From NCBI RefSeq assembly GCF_964340395.1, contig NC_135571.1, positions 10,103,440-10,167,439 on the forward strand: 64,000 nucleotides of DNA, given 5' to 3'. The DNA comes from Glandiceps talaboti. Lineage: Eukaryota > Hemichordata > Enteropneusta > Spengelidae. Position 1 is the first letter of the stretch; the number at the start of each line of letters is the position of its first letter. The notes beneath the pieces are model-generated. The model made no database searches. It had not been told where the DNA came from and saw only the letters and a program-made list of their open reading frames with translations. Shown piece by piece: positions 9,070-17,992 of this stretch. The translations under genes were made by a program, and so were the position numbers.

Positions 9070-9382
9070 TCACTCACTCACTCCCCTACTCATTTCACAT
9101 GCATACATGCACGAACATACACATTTATTAACTATTTCAGTTATTCAGTCAGTGAGTCAGTCACTCACTCAATCACTCACTCACTCACTCACTCACTCAC
9201 TCACTCAGTCTTTCAGTTATTCAGTCAGTCAGTCTGTGTCTGATAATAATCATTTTATCCATCATTTCAATCTTGACGTCAGTCACTCTCTAAGTTAATC
9301 TCTTAGTCAGTCAAGTGCTGAATTAATTAATCACAGTCTGTGTGTGTGTGTGTGTGTTTGTGTGTCGGGGGGGGGGGGGGGG
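9070..9382. repeat. microsatellites: (CTCA)n, (CAGT)n, (TG)n and poly-G
   Basis: ACTC/CAGT tetranucleotide runs occupy about 9070-9235, a TG run about 9338-9364, and an uninterrupted run of about 17 G follows at 9367-9383. They lie in intron 5 (8966-10057) next to a dispersed repeat. Bases 8966-9069 include a short (AT)n run and nothing else. Confidence 0.9.
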
Positions 9383-9383
9383 G

Positions 9384-9733
9384 CTACTCTCCTTACTTGA
9401 GTATATTATGTATATGTGCTGCCCTTTGGGGTGTGTTTTCTAGCCCTAAAATGGGGTGTTTTTTTCGAATCTAAGAACGGGGTCCACTTTGCATTATTTT
9501 TTTATTTTGCTTGGTCTAAAAAGTGGTCCCCATTGTCCTTTACCAAATCAAAATGTTTACCTCCTAAAGAAAATGTATTAGGTCGAAACTTTCATCTTTT
9601 AAAAACCAGTAATGGTCTAAAATGGGATATTGATTTTTGGCCAAAGTGGGTCTAAAATAGGGCCTGAGGTTTACAGCACTGGCCACACACCCCTATCAGA
9701 GCTATATCTGTCCACTGGTACTGCCCTCAGGGT
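9384..9733. repeat. dispersed repeat, copy A (mate at 59668-60013)
   Basis: About 350 bp from CTACTCTCCTTACTTGAGTA to ACTGGTACTGCCCTCAGGG is repeated with moderate divergence at 59668-60013. Shared words include TGTGCTGCCCTTTG, TTTTGCTTGGTCTAAAA, ACTTTCATCTTTTAAAAACC and CCACACACCCCTATCAGAGCT. There is no coding potential and no clear terminal repeat. Both copies abut a G-run on the left. It is probably a non-coding interspersed element of unknown class. Confidence 0.8.
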
Positions 9734-9762
9734 TCAATCCATTCCTCTATCTATACTGATAA

Positions 9763-10016
9763 TAATAGGGAACTTGCAAACCCGCCATGTTGAATGTTGC
9801 ATCATGGGAAATGAGCTAATAAATACTAATCAATTAGTATTGTAAACAATATTGATACATTGTTTATAACCACAAATAATCAATTCATAGTTACCCTGAC
9901 AATTGTGGGAGGTTTATTTTATCAGTAGCTCCAGATTAGGTATTACGATAACCACAGATAGTCCCATAGTCCTTTGTGTCTGAGCATGCTCAGTCTGGAT
10001 TGCAAGTTCCCTATTA
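9763..10016. mobile_element. 254-bp MITE-like element with 17-bp perfect inverted ends
   Basis: TAATAGGGAACTTGCAA at 9763-9779 is exactly inverted as TTGCAAGTTCCCTATTA at 10000-10016. The ends fit a TA target duplication, as for Tc1/mariner-type non-autonomous elements, though the family is not established. The interior has no ORF and includes the palindrome TGAGCATGCTCA near the right end. It is inserted in intron 5, about 40 bp from exon 5. Confidence 0.8.
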
Positions 10017-10057
10017 GGAAGTCATTTGTACACAGTGTGGTGTAAAGTCAAACTTAC

Positions 10058-10209
10058 CTCACAATTAAACCCTGGTTCAAGGACAGTAAAAGCCAGAAAG
10101 GTCAAACCGGGGTCACTTCTTCTATAAGTACGATGACAACAAGCACCAATAACACATTTGTCTTCACACTCTCTGAGAGAAGCATAGTTGTTACCATTAC
10201 CACCACATC
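10058..10209 (-). CDS. host gene exon 5: second half of Kunitz domain plus CC linker
   Basis: The 152-bp exon follows a TTTGACAG acceptor. It begins with two bases that complete the split Gly codon, then CGGNGNNYASLRECEDKC, the exact continuation of the Kunitz half in exon 4. CVIGACCHRTYRRSDPG follows; exon 11 has a parallel CVLGACCWRTLNQAD after its own Kunitz domain, so the linker belongs to the duplicated module. Donor GAG|GTAAGT, phase 0. Three TRIM genes and two satellite arrays lie in the intron before it. Confidence 0.85.
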
Positions 10210-10307
10210 CTGTCAAATAAATGTACAATAGCCTTGTTTTACATGTATACATCACCTTGAAAAGTCCTGCCTGCTACTACTCTTGGTGAAAATCAACACA
10301 ATCTGGA

Positions 10308-10480
10308 GTCAAGATGGTCGAATGTTTAGAGTGGCTGGTTTGGAAACTGCAGGTTACAGGTTCAAGCATCATCACTGTGGTTTGTTTCTGAATGGTTAAA
10401 ATAAATCCTTGGACAAGGTTTAGATTAGAACTATGCTTGTACCAAAGCACACATCTGTGGTGTGATCTTCACATCCTAAG
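10308..10480 (+). mobile_element. possible tRNA-derived SINE head
   Basis: GATGGTCGAATGTTTAGAGTGG followed about 35 bases later by CAGGTTACAGGTTCAAGCAT resembles the A box and B box (GGTTCAANNC) of a type-2 tRNA promoter. The downstream part, AATGGTTAAAATAAATCC, could be the tRNA-unrelated body. No second copy was found in this window, so assignment rests on the two boxes alone. Confidence 0.4.
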
Positions 10481-10535
10481 TAATGTCCCCACCAAATCCC
10501 AAGGTATTGCAGTTTTTTACTTCAAGTTCATCTAC

Positions 10536-11006
10536 GTACATACACACACATACATACATACGTATGTACATACATCCTGTACGTACGTACGTACGTACAC
10601 GTACATACATACATACATGCATACATACATACATACATACATATACGTACGTACACGTACACACACATACGTACGTACCTACATACATACATACATACAT
10701 ACATACATACATACATACATACAAACGTACATACATGCATGCTTGTGTGCATGCATACATTGTACATACATGTACATAAATATGTACATACGTACGTATG
10801 TATGTATGTACTTATACATACAAACGTGCATGCATACATAGCACACATGCATACACATACATACATACATATACATACATACACACACATACATACATAC
10901 ATATACATACATACACACACATACATACATACATACATACATACATACATACATACATACATACATACATACATAAATATGATACATACATACATACATA
11001 CATACA

Positions 11007-11040
<34 letters not shown>

Positions 11041-11110
11041 CATATACATACATACATATATACGTACGTACGTACGTACGTATGTACATACACACCGGTA
11101 CATACATACG
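10536..11110. repeat. (ACAT)n/(ACGT)n microsatellite block
   Basis: About 570 bp of ACAT/TACA tetranucleotide repeats with CGTA and CACA interruptions, including short palindromic GTAC runs. Long open frames in all phases are a by-product of the repeat (HTYIHTYI and VCMYVCMY type translations). Confidence 0.97.
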
Positions 11111-11119
11111 TATGTACAT

Positions 11120-11122
<3 letters not shown>

Positions 11123-11176
<54 letters not shown>

Positions 11177-11184
11177 CACAAACA

Positions 11185-11264
<80 letters not shown>
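11123..11264. repeat. (CA)n microsatellite
   Basis: A nearly pure CA dinucleotide run of about 140 bp with a few CAAA/CGCA interruptions near 11173-11190. It is the left border of the block homologous to the TRIM-unit flanks, which starts near 11335. Confidence 0.98.
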
Positions 11265-11266
<2 letters not shown>

Positions 11267-11613
11267 GTACATACACACATTCCATCACACCTATAGCACT
11301 ATTTAACTTCGGTTCACTTGTACAAAACACAATAGCCGTATTTTGATTAGATTTTAATCAGATGGATTTAGGACGAAAATATTCACAAAAACATTGTCAG
11401 TTAATTCATTTATTTACTGAAAATCATTTTTCTACTAAATAAGTAATGGATTATATTAATCACAAACAAATATTTAACTCTTTAAAGTGACAATATGGAT
11501 GACAAATAAGAATTTATTTAGGATCTAATTCTGCAGTACTCAAAATATGAATCAAAACATTCCAAACTGTCATGATTATTTTTCACCTTTTTTTCATAAA
11601 CTACACTTGTGGA

Positions 11614-11786
11614 GGTATAATTATATTATTCTCCAATATTTTTCTTCATTCACCCATAAAATACTTGTTACTAAAGGGTTTTGAAACTACTCATATCTCA
11701 TGACTCGTAGCGACAAGGCCCCTTAGGTCACTCATATTTTCCTTGGCTGAATAAAAGAAAATATTGGAGAATAACATAATTATACC
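11614..11786. mobile_element. foldback MITE-like element (173 bp, about 39-bp inverted ends)
   Basis: The left arm GGTATAATTATATTATTCTCC + AATATTTTTCTTCATTCA is matched by the inverted right arm ending ATAATTATACC with few mismatches. The core holds CTCATGACTCGTAGCGACAA and GGCCCCTTAGGTCAC. Related copies: 33861-34032 and about 49869-50028 (same place in the duplicated units), shorter ones at about 11990-12112, 34245-34354 and 50098-50209, and diverged ones near 5790-5935 and 56245-56350. No ORF. Confidence 0.75.
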
Positions 11787-12479
11787 AGCGTCAGTAATAA
11801 TATCAAAGAAAAATTAGGGAAAGGAATAGCAATTTTGAACATTTTGACTCATATTTCGAACACAACAGAACCAGTGACATAGACACACATTGTCATGACA
11901 TAGACACACATTGTTGTGAAGTAGAATGACCAGGGTATAAATTCCATATTTTTTTGTTGAACTTGACTTGTGCATAGTACAATATCTAATTACGGGTATT
12001 ATTATCCAATATTTTTCTTCATTCATCTGAAAAATACTCGTTACCAGAAGGTTTTGACACACGTATTCTCCTTGGCTGAATGAATAAAAATATTGGGGAA
12101 TAATATCTAATGACAACTTGTTTGACTGTTACATCTACTCTTTTGTCTGGTCCTGTATAAAGATCTATATATATGTATACAGTATAGGTATATCTCAAGA
12201 ACTCATAATTCTGAGATTAAGTCACTTTGTAGATACAAATACCAGTACAAGTATTTTTAGACAATGATTTCACCTCCTATATGTACATATACATAGGGAA
12301 TGTGTTCAAGTATACAATGTACTTTCAATATCATATAATACACTTGCTCAATTTTTTTTTATCTATTTATCTATTTTTGTTTTTTGTTTTGCTTCTTGGT
12401 TTTTTAGTTTGTTTTTTTCTGCATATATGTATTCAGAATGACACTGTAAACTTATACAATATGGATGTTAATATAATGT

Positions 12480-13050
12480 CAGTTTGTAGACTAAGATTCT
12501 AGTCTCATTGTCTAAACAAAAGTATCAGGCACTTGCCTGAGTGAGGGCGCTAACCCGAGTAAATACGGTAGATGTTAATGTACATTTGTAATGTCAGCTT
12601 TTAGACTTAGATTCTAGTCTCATTGTAAAGTTATTGTCTTAAATCAACTATAATATCTTTGACTGGTATATCAGTAGATACAATACCAATCTTTGTTGTC
12701 TGGTCCTGTATGTACATTTATACATGTACAGGTTTCATTTTAAGCAACTCTCAGCTTAATGTCAGTTTTGTCACCACAAATGCCAGTCTTTTGGTACAAA
12801 TACTTTCAGACATTTGATTGAACATATCAACCACTAGTTTGACTGGTACATGACAATATCACACCAATCTGTATTCTCTGTCCTGTATCTGTGTATGTAG
12901 ATTTAAATCAACTATAATAATCTCTGACTGGTATATCAATACATACCATACCAATCTTAATTGTCTGGCCCTGTATGTACCGGTAGATTTATACATATAC
13001 AGGTACATTTTACTCTGAGCTTAATGTCAGTTTGTAAGCATAGCTTCTAG
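12480..13050. repeat. decayed tandem copies of the TRIM 3' coding end
   Basis: Words from the last 90 coding bases (TACAAATACTTTCAGACA, ATCAACYACTAGTTTGACTG, GACTGGTAYATCA) recur near 12660, 12800-12850 and 12905-12945, separated by TCTGGYCCTGTATGTAC-type spacers. Stops and indels rule out coding. Equivalent blocks follow TRIM copies 2 (about 34735-35450) and 3 (about 50590-51145). Confidence 0.75.
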
Positions 13051-13052
13051 TC

Positions 13053-15353
13053 TTACAGTACAAATACTTTCAGACAGTGGTTGAATCTATCAACTACAAC
13101 TAGTTTGACTGGTACATCATTAGTCAATACTAGACCTGTAGGGACATTCAGTCTATCGCCATCTCTATCAATACGACAGATGAATCTTCCACTCATGTCA
13201 AATTTCTGTACACATTTGTCATCACTGACATACAGATATCTGTCCTTGTCCATCACTATTCCACGTGGACCAAACAGCTGACCTTCACTTTTACCTGCAA
13301 TCCCACACTTGTACAGGAACTGGTCATCAGCATTGAAGACCTGGACACAGTCATTATCAAAGTCAGTTACATACAAGATTCCTTGACTGTCAATGTATAT
13401 GTAGTTGGGTCCTTTGAATTCACCATTCTTATCACCATACTTGCCAAAGGAGTTGATGTAATCTCCATTCTGTCTGTATTTTCTAATACAGTGACTACCT
13501 TCCTTGTCTGTTTTATCCCCAAAGTGTCCATCCCAGTCAGTGACATAGACAGTACCATCTAGAGGACTAATACAGACACCTATTGGATACTTCAGTTCAT
13601 TTTGTCCAAAGCATCTGAGGACATTTCCATCTTCGTCACTAACCAATATTTGTTTATTCCAATAATCTGTCATGAAGTATTCATCATCAGCTGATATTGC
13701 TATATCACGAGGGCAGAAGTTCTTCTTAAACTGTGTAAATTTCATGAATTTCTTACATTTCCCATGAATATCAATGACTTGCATTCTGTGATTATCTCTA
13801 TCAGCTACAACCATGTCACCATGTCTATTCAAGGTGACACTGTAAGGGTACTTGAAGTCTCCTTCATTACTTCCTTCTTTACCAATAGTCTTCACCAATC
13901 CTTTGATGACAGGTATTACCAATGGTGATCCTGGTATTAGTTCATCTCCTATCGCCATGGTAACTTGATATTTACCATCCACTTCACCATGTATCATTAC
14001 AGTGTGTGTACCATCTTTGTTGTCAGTTACAGGAATGTCTTCTTGTGATCCATCTGGTTTGCTTACTTTCACTTTCACTTCTTGGTTTGGTATGACTGTC
14101 TTACCTCTGCTGTCTTTAGTTGTTATCAGTAACTTGACAGATTCACCTTTCACTAGTCTCTTTGGAATGTTTTCAACTGTACACAGAGATGGACATACAT
14201 CATATCTCAGAACTCCCAGAATTCCATCAGTAGTGACATCACTACAAGGTTTGAATGTGACCACTTCCTGTTTAACCCCAGGTTTTGTTTCCATGGCAAC
14301 TAACTCTTCAATTCGCTGTACAATTGTAGATTTACTGGACACAAGTTGAGCTGCACTGCCACGGTTAACTAATGCCTCTACATATCCAGATGTACTGATA
14401 ATGTTTTCATATTTGAATTCTAAATCAGATATCTGAGTTTCTAATTGTTTGACCTGTAGATGGCAGTCTGTCTTCAAACCCTCTATCAATGTGCACTGCT
14501 GTTTTTCAATCATGTCAATCTGTGATTCAAGTTCCTTAATACTTCTCTTTATAGTTGTTTTGATAGCATTTGTACTGATTTCTGTTTGCTGGTTTACTTT
14601 CCTTTCCTCCACTTCAAACTGATCTTTCACTTTCTTACATACATCTACCACTTCAGTTTTACTTTCATCTGCCTCCTTTGCTTTCACTCTCAATTTCTCC
14701 ACCATTTCTGACAACTCTTTGGAACACTCATCAGCCACAGTTTGTAGATATCTATGACTGTGTTCTGGAATACGGTGATCTATAATTGTACACTCTGAAC
14801 AGATTGGTACTTGACACGTATCACAGAAATATTTGACTTCATTTGCAGGATGACCTTTGCAACGTTCAACAGACAAAATGGCGGATTGCATAGCAAACTT
14901 TGTGTTTTCATGTTCTTCTACAGACAGTACTGTATGTGAGCTAGCACGTTTCAGTATCTTGTGAACTAAATTCAGACAGTCATTACAGAAATACTGCTCA
15001 CAATATCTACAAAATTTTGTAGCATCATTTTCCTCGCATGACTCACATTTATGTTGTGTTTTCTTTGCCTCTTCTGTTCTCTTCTCAACCACATCCAGTA
15101 GTGTGTTCATGAAAAAGTTGTTCTTCAATGCAGCAACTCCTCCAGATTTTAGATCTACTTCCTGCTGACATGTTGGACAGTGTAAGACTCCTTTTTTCTT
15201 TACAAGTGTCTCCAAACAGTGCAGACAGAATGTATGATGACATGGTAGAAGTTTAGGCACCTTGTATTGCTCCAAACAAATTGAACAGGACAGACAATGC
15301 TCTCCAATCTTATCCAGAATTTCTTCCGGCGTACCTCCAGAGGCAGCCGCCAT
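13053..15353 (-). CDS. TRIM-NHL protein (TRIM2/3-like), copy 1
   Basis: Single-exon frame of 766 residues. The start ATG has G at -3 and G at +4 and sits before MAAASGG, shared by all three copies. Domains: C3HC4 RING (C23, C26, C38, H40, C43, C46, C59, C62), two B-boxes (about 100-150 and 165-210), coiled coil (about 210-345), filamin-type Ig domain (about 375-480, with the usual DNKDGTHTV), and NHL repeats forming a propeller (about 485-766). The RING predicts E3 ubiquitin-ligase activity in the cytoplasm; coil and B-boxes mediate oligomers; the NHL propeller binds protein or RNA targets in known relatives. The gene lies in intron 4 of the tyrosinase-like gene on the same strand. Against copies 2 and 3 it has FCRYCEQ and NLVHKILKR in B-box 1 and its own set of propeller residues. 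No introns, so a retroposed ancestor is possible. Confidence 0.95.
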   Translation of the reverse strand: MAAASGGTPEEILDKIGEHCLSCSICLEQYKVPKLLPCHHTFCLHCLETLVKKKGVLHCPTCQQEVDLKSGGVAALKNNFFMNTLLDVVEKRTEEAKKTQHKCESCEENDATKFCRYCEQYFCNDCLNLVHKILKRASSHTVLSVEEHENTKFAMQSAILSVERCKGHPANEVKYFCDTCQVPICSECTIIDHRIPEHSHRYLQTVADECSKELSEMVEKLRVKAKEADESKTEVVDVCKKVKDQFEVEERKVNQQTEISTNAIKTTIKRSIKELESQIDMIEKQQCTLIEGLKTDCHLQVKQLETQISDLEFKYENIISTSGYVEALVNRGSAAQLVSSKSTIVQRIEELVAMETKPGVKQEVVTFKPCSDVTTDGILGVLRYDVCPSLCTVENIPKRLVKGESVKLLITTKDSRGKTVIPNQEVKVKVSKPDGSQEDIPVTDNKDGTHTVMIHGEVDGKYQVTMAIGDELIPGSPLVIPVIKGLVKTIGKEGSNEGDFKYPYSVTLNRHGDMVVADRDNHRMQVIDIHGKCKKFMKFTQFKKNFCPRDIAISADDEYFMTDYWNKQILVSDEDGNVLRCFGQNELKYPIGVCISPLDGTVYVTDWDGHFGDKTDKEGSHCIRKYRQNGDYINSFGKYGDKNGEFKGPNYIYIDSQGILYVTDFDNDCVQVFNADDQFLYKCGIAGKSEGQLFGPRGIVMDKDRYLYVSDDKCVQKFDMSGRFICRIDRDGDRLNVPTGLVLTNDVPVKLVVVDRFNHCLKVFVL

Positions 15354-16144
15354 GACGGCAGTCTACCAGAGTCTGAGTACCTATACAGGGCTGGTACATG
15401 CATCAGGTGACATAGAACTCCCTAGCTTATGACAAGTGAACAACTACTGTGGAATTCATGCAATGCTAATAGGGGAGAATTACCATGGAAACATACATAT
15501 TTGTTACTGAGATAGAGTGCCCTTCACCCAGCTGTATCTCATAAACCAAATCTCAAAGTTCATAAGTTGGAGTGGTACAAATTCTTTCACTTTGCAATGT
15601 TATTTTTATCTTTAATATTGGACTCAGTCCAATTGTATGAAATAGTGAACCAATAAATCCATTGTTGTTGCTGGTTAAAAATCAACTACTTCGTATCACA
15701 TTCCTTTGTTTATATGAAGACTAATAACTTATAATGAAACACAGGTTGAAAATTTCACTGCAAACTTTTGATTTGAATAGATTTCACTTCACTTTAAAAG
15801 TGATTTCAACATTAAGGTGTTAACAAATACTTTGTTTAATCCACTCTCAATCAGGGTAAACACAAAAAATAAAAAGTTAAGGAAAACAGGATTACAATTT
15901 TGAGTTTAATTAGCCATAAGAACTCTACTCAGAGATATTTATATATAAGTTTTTATGTATTTCAGGAACAGCTCAGTATTTCTAATATGTAAATATAATG
16001 TGTGTATGTTTTCAACTCATCACTAAGTATACATGTACATTGACTACATTGTTATGCAGACAATGACAAATTCTACGAATCAGACGTTTGAAGTCACAGC
16101 TGAATAGGTGTGACCCAGATTCTGACATCGTTTGTGTACATGTG

Positions 16145-16157
16145 AGGTCAAAGGTCA
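16145..16157. promoter_or_regulatory. DR1 nuclear-receptor-type element
   Basis: AGGTCAAAGGTCA is a perfect direct repeat of AGGTCA with one-base spacing, the consensus bound by HNF4, COUP-TF and RXR heterodimers. It lies 792 bp upstream of the TRIM copy 1 ATG; exact copies occur at 787 and 780 bp upstream of copies 2 and 3. Function is inferred. Confidence 0.5.
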
Positions 16158-16221
16158 AGCAGTTCATTCGAGGTAATACATACACACCACTAGTGCTGAC
16201 AGAGAGAATGATTTAATGGTT

Positions 16222-16239
16222 TCACCACTTGGGGGCGCT
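16222..16239 (+). promoter_or_regulatory. CTCF-like motif, TRIM unit 1
   Basis: TCACCACTTGGGGGCGCT matches the core of the bilaterian CTCF consensus (CCACNAGGGGGCGC) except for T at one position. It is followed by TGTCTAGAGATATGAT, conserved in the equivalent places of units 2 and 3. Binding is inferred. Confidence 0.4.
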
Positions 16240-16319
16240 TGTCTAGAGATATGATATTTGTGTTGTAGTGAGTGGTGGAATGGCAGAATATTTCAGAACT
16301 GCTGTTTAGATGGTTTAAA

Positions 16320-16560
16320 GTCCTACTCTGTATATAAATAGTGGTCAGATTAAGATGACACTCATTATACTAGATGACTTTGACCTACTCTGTATATAAA
16401 TAGTGGTCAGATTAAGATGACACTCATTATACTAGATGACTTTGACCTACTCTGTATATAAATAGTGGTCAGATTAAGATGACACTCATTACACTAGATG
16501 ACTTTGACCTACTCTGTATATAAATAGTGGTCAGATTAAGATGACACTCATTATGCTAGA
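16320..16560. repeat. 62-bp tandem repeat, about 4 copies
   Basis: The unit is TAGATGACTTTGACCTACTC + TGTATATAAATAGTGGTCAG + ATTAAGATGACACTCATTATAC. Each copy contains TATATAAATA, a good TATA-box match on the plus strand, and on the minus strand AGGTCAAAGTCA, two nuclear-receptor half-sites. It passes directly into the 57-bp array, which shares the TAGATGACTTTGACC start. The same array in unit 2 is at 38720-38800 plus 41125-41510. Confidence 0.95.
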
Positions 16561-17415
16561 TGACTTTGACCATGTAACACACTCACAGAGCTCATACAGC
16601 ACCTATGAAACTGTAGATGACTTTGACCATGTAACACACTCACAGAGCTAATACAGCACCTATGAATCTGTAGATGACTTTGACCATGTAACACACTCAC
16701 AGAGCTCATAAAGCACCTATGAAACTGTAGATGACTTTGACCATGTAACACACTCACAGAGCTAATAAAGCACCTATGAAACTGTAGATGACTTTGACCA
16801 TGTAACACACTCACAGAGCTCATAAAGCACCTATGAAACTGTAGATGACTTTGACCATGTAACACACTCACAGAGCTCATAAAGCACCTATGAAACTGTA
16901 GATGACTTTGACCATGTAACACACTCACAGAGCTCATAAAGCACCTATGAAACTGTAGATGACTTTGACCATGTAACACACTCACAGAGCTCATAAAGCA
17001 CCTATGAAACTGTAGATGACTTTGACCATGTAACACACTCACAGAGCTCATAAAGCACCTATGAAACTGTAGATGACTTTGACCATGTAACACACTCACA
17101 GAGCTCATAAAGCACCTATGAAACTGTAGATGACTTTGACCATGTAACACACTCACAGAGCTCATAAAGCACCTATGAAACTGTAGATGACTTTGACCAT
17201 GTAACACACTCACAGAGCTCATAAAGCACCTATGAAACTGTAGATGACTTTGACCATGTAACACACTCACAGAGCTCATAAAGCACCTATGAAACTGTAG
17301 ATGACTTTGACCATGTAACACACTCACAGAGCTCATAAAGCACCTATGAAACTGTAGATGACTTTGACCATGTAACACACTCACAGAGCTCATACAGCAC
17401 CTATGAAAGTGTCAT
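16557..17415. repeat. 57-bp minisatellite, about 15 copies
   Basis: The unit TAGATGACTTTGACCATGTA + ACACACTCACAGAGCTCA + TAAAGCACCTATGAAACTG is 57 bp (19 codons), which keeps a 280-residue open frame on the minus strand (SSVSVLHGQSHLQFHRCFM repeated). Inner copies are almost identical, which points to recent unequal exchange. The unit 2 counterpart (41510-41970) has 8 copies with different variants. Not considered a gene. Confidence 0.95.
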
Positions 17416-17639
17416 TTTAGAGAGTATTACAGAATTTGTTATCTCCTAATGTTGGACTTCAGTATTATGAATATACAGGAAAGAAATCTGTCACTGTATT
17501 TTTTGAAATTAGTTGTGCTGTATGGACTGTATTCGTGAAAATGTTTGTGTGATATACATCAGAAATGCCAAGACACTGACCTAGGATTGAAAATTAGCCC
17601 TTTAAGGTTGAAGACCAGCCTACTTGATCAGCTCTTCAA

Positions 17640-17764
17640 GACAGTCAGTCAGTCAGTCAGTCAGTCAGTCAGTCAGTCAGTCAGACAGTCAGTCAGTCAG
17701 TCAGTCAGTCAGTCAGTCAGTCAGTCAGACAGTCAGTCAGACAGTCAGTCAGTCAGTCAGTAAG
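17640..17764. repeat. (CAGT)n microsatellite
   Basis: About 125 bp of CAGT with CAGA interruptions. The same tract with a different interruption pattern is at 42203-42323 in unit 2. Flanking single-copy DNA (17416-17639 and 17765-17990) matches 41970-42202 and 42324-42554 almost base for base and shows no gene. Confidence 0.97.
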
Positions 17765-17992
17765 AAACACCCTATACCTAGTTTTCATATTAATCTTTAT
17801 ACAGCACTTTATATTATTGTGTTCATATACTTCAAAGTATTTTACAAATATTATTCCTGACATGGACCTATAATGGTCTAAGTTTTTTTAATACTGACTG
17901 AGGTATCCTAGGGTTCTTATGTATCTTGTCTATGCCTCATATCACATGTCACCTTTGTGCCAGAAATGGGATATTGCACAGAAGGACGGACC

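Larger units (their letters stand above)
11335..13052. other. 3' flank of TRIM copy 1 (duplicated with 33841-35453 and 49588-51147)
   Basis: From CCGTATTTTGATTAGATTTT (11337) the sequence matches the flank of copy 3 (from 49590), and from about 11600 also that of copy 2. It holds two foldback elements (11614-11786 and about 11990-12112), a T-rich tract near 12350-12420, a block conserved in all three copies (12120-12300), and decayed tandem copies of the TRIM gene end at about 12480-13050. No separate gene is seen. Confidence 0.8.
15354..16319. other. 5' flank of TRIM copy 1, conserved in all three units
   Basis: This flank is nearly colinear with 37758-38725 and 53449-54345. Conserved points: CCAAT words near 15628 and 15650, a perfect DR1 at 16145-16157 and a CTCF-like site at 16222-16239. 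No ORF, TATA box close to the ATG, or splice pair is obvious; a 5'-UTR intron cannot be excluded because AG and GT words occur just upstream of the ATG. Confidence 0.6.

Noticed and set aside
10528-11346. Several long frames rich in Tyr, His, Thr, Val or Cys
   Set aside because: Translations of ACAT and CA microsatellites; all phases on both strands are open.
14002-14349. 115-residue plus-strand frame opposite TRIM copy 1 (also opposite copies 2 and 3)
   Set aside because: Antisense shadow of the filamin-type domain; conserved only because the coding strand is conserved.
16551-17393. 280-residue open frame on the minus strand (SSVSVLHGQSHLQFHRCFM repeated)
   Set aside because: The 57-bp unit is a multiple of three, so the frame stays open by arithmetic. 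The counterpart in unit 2 is broken by an indel, and no start context or domain supports it.
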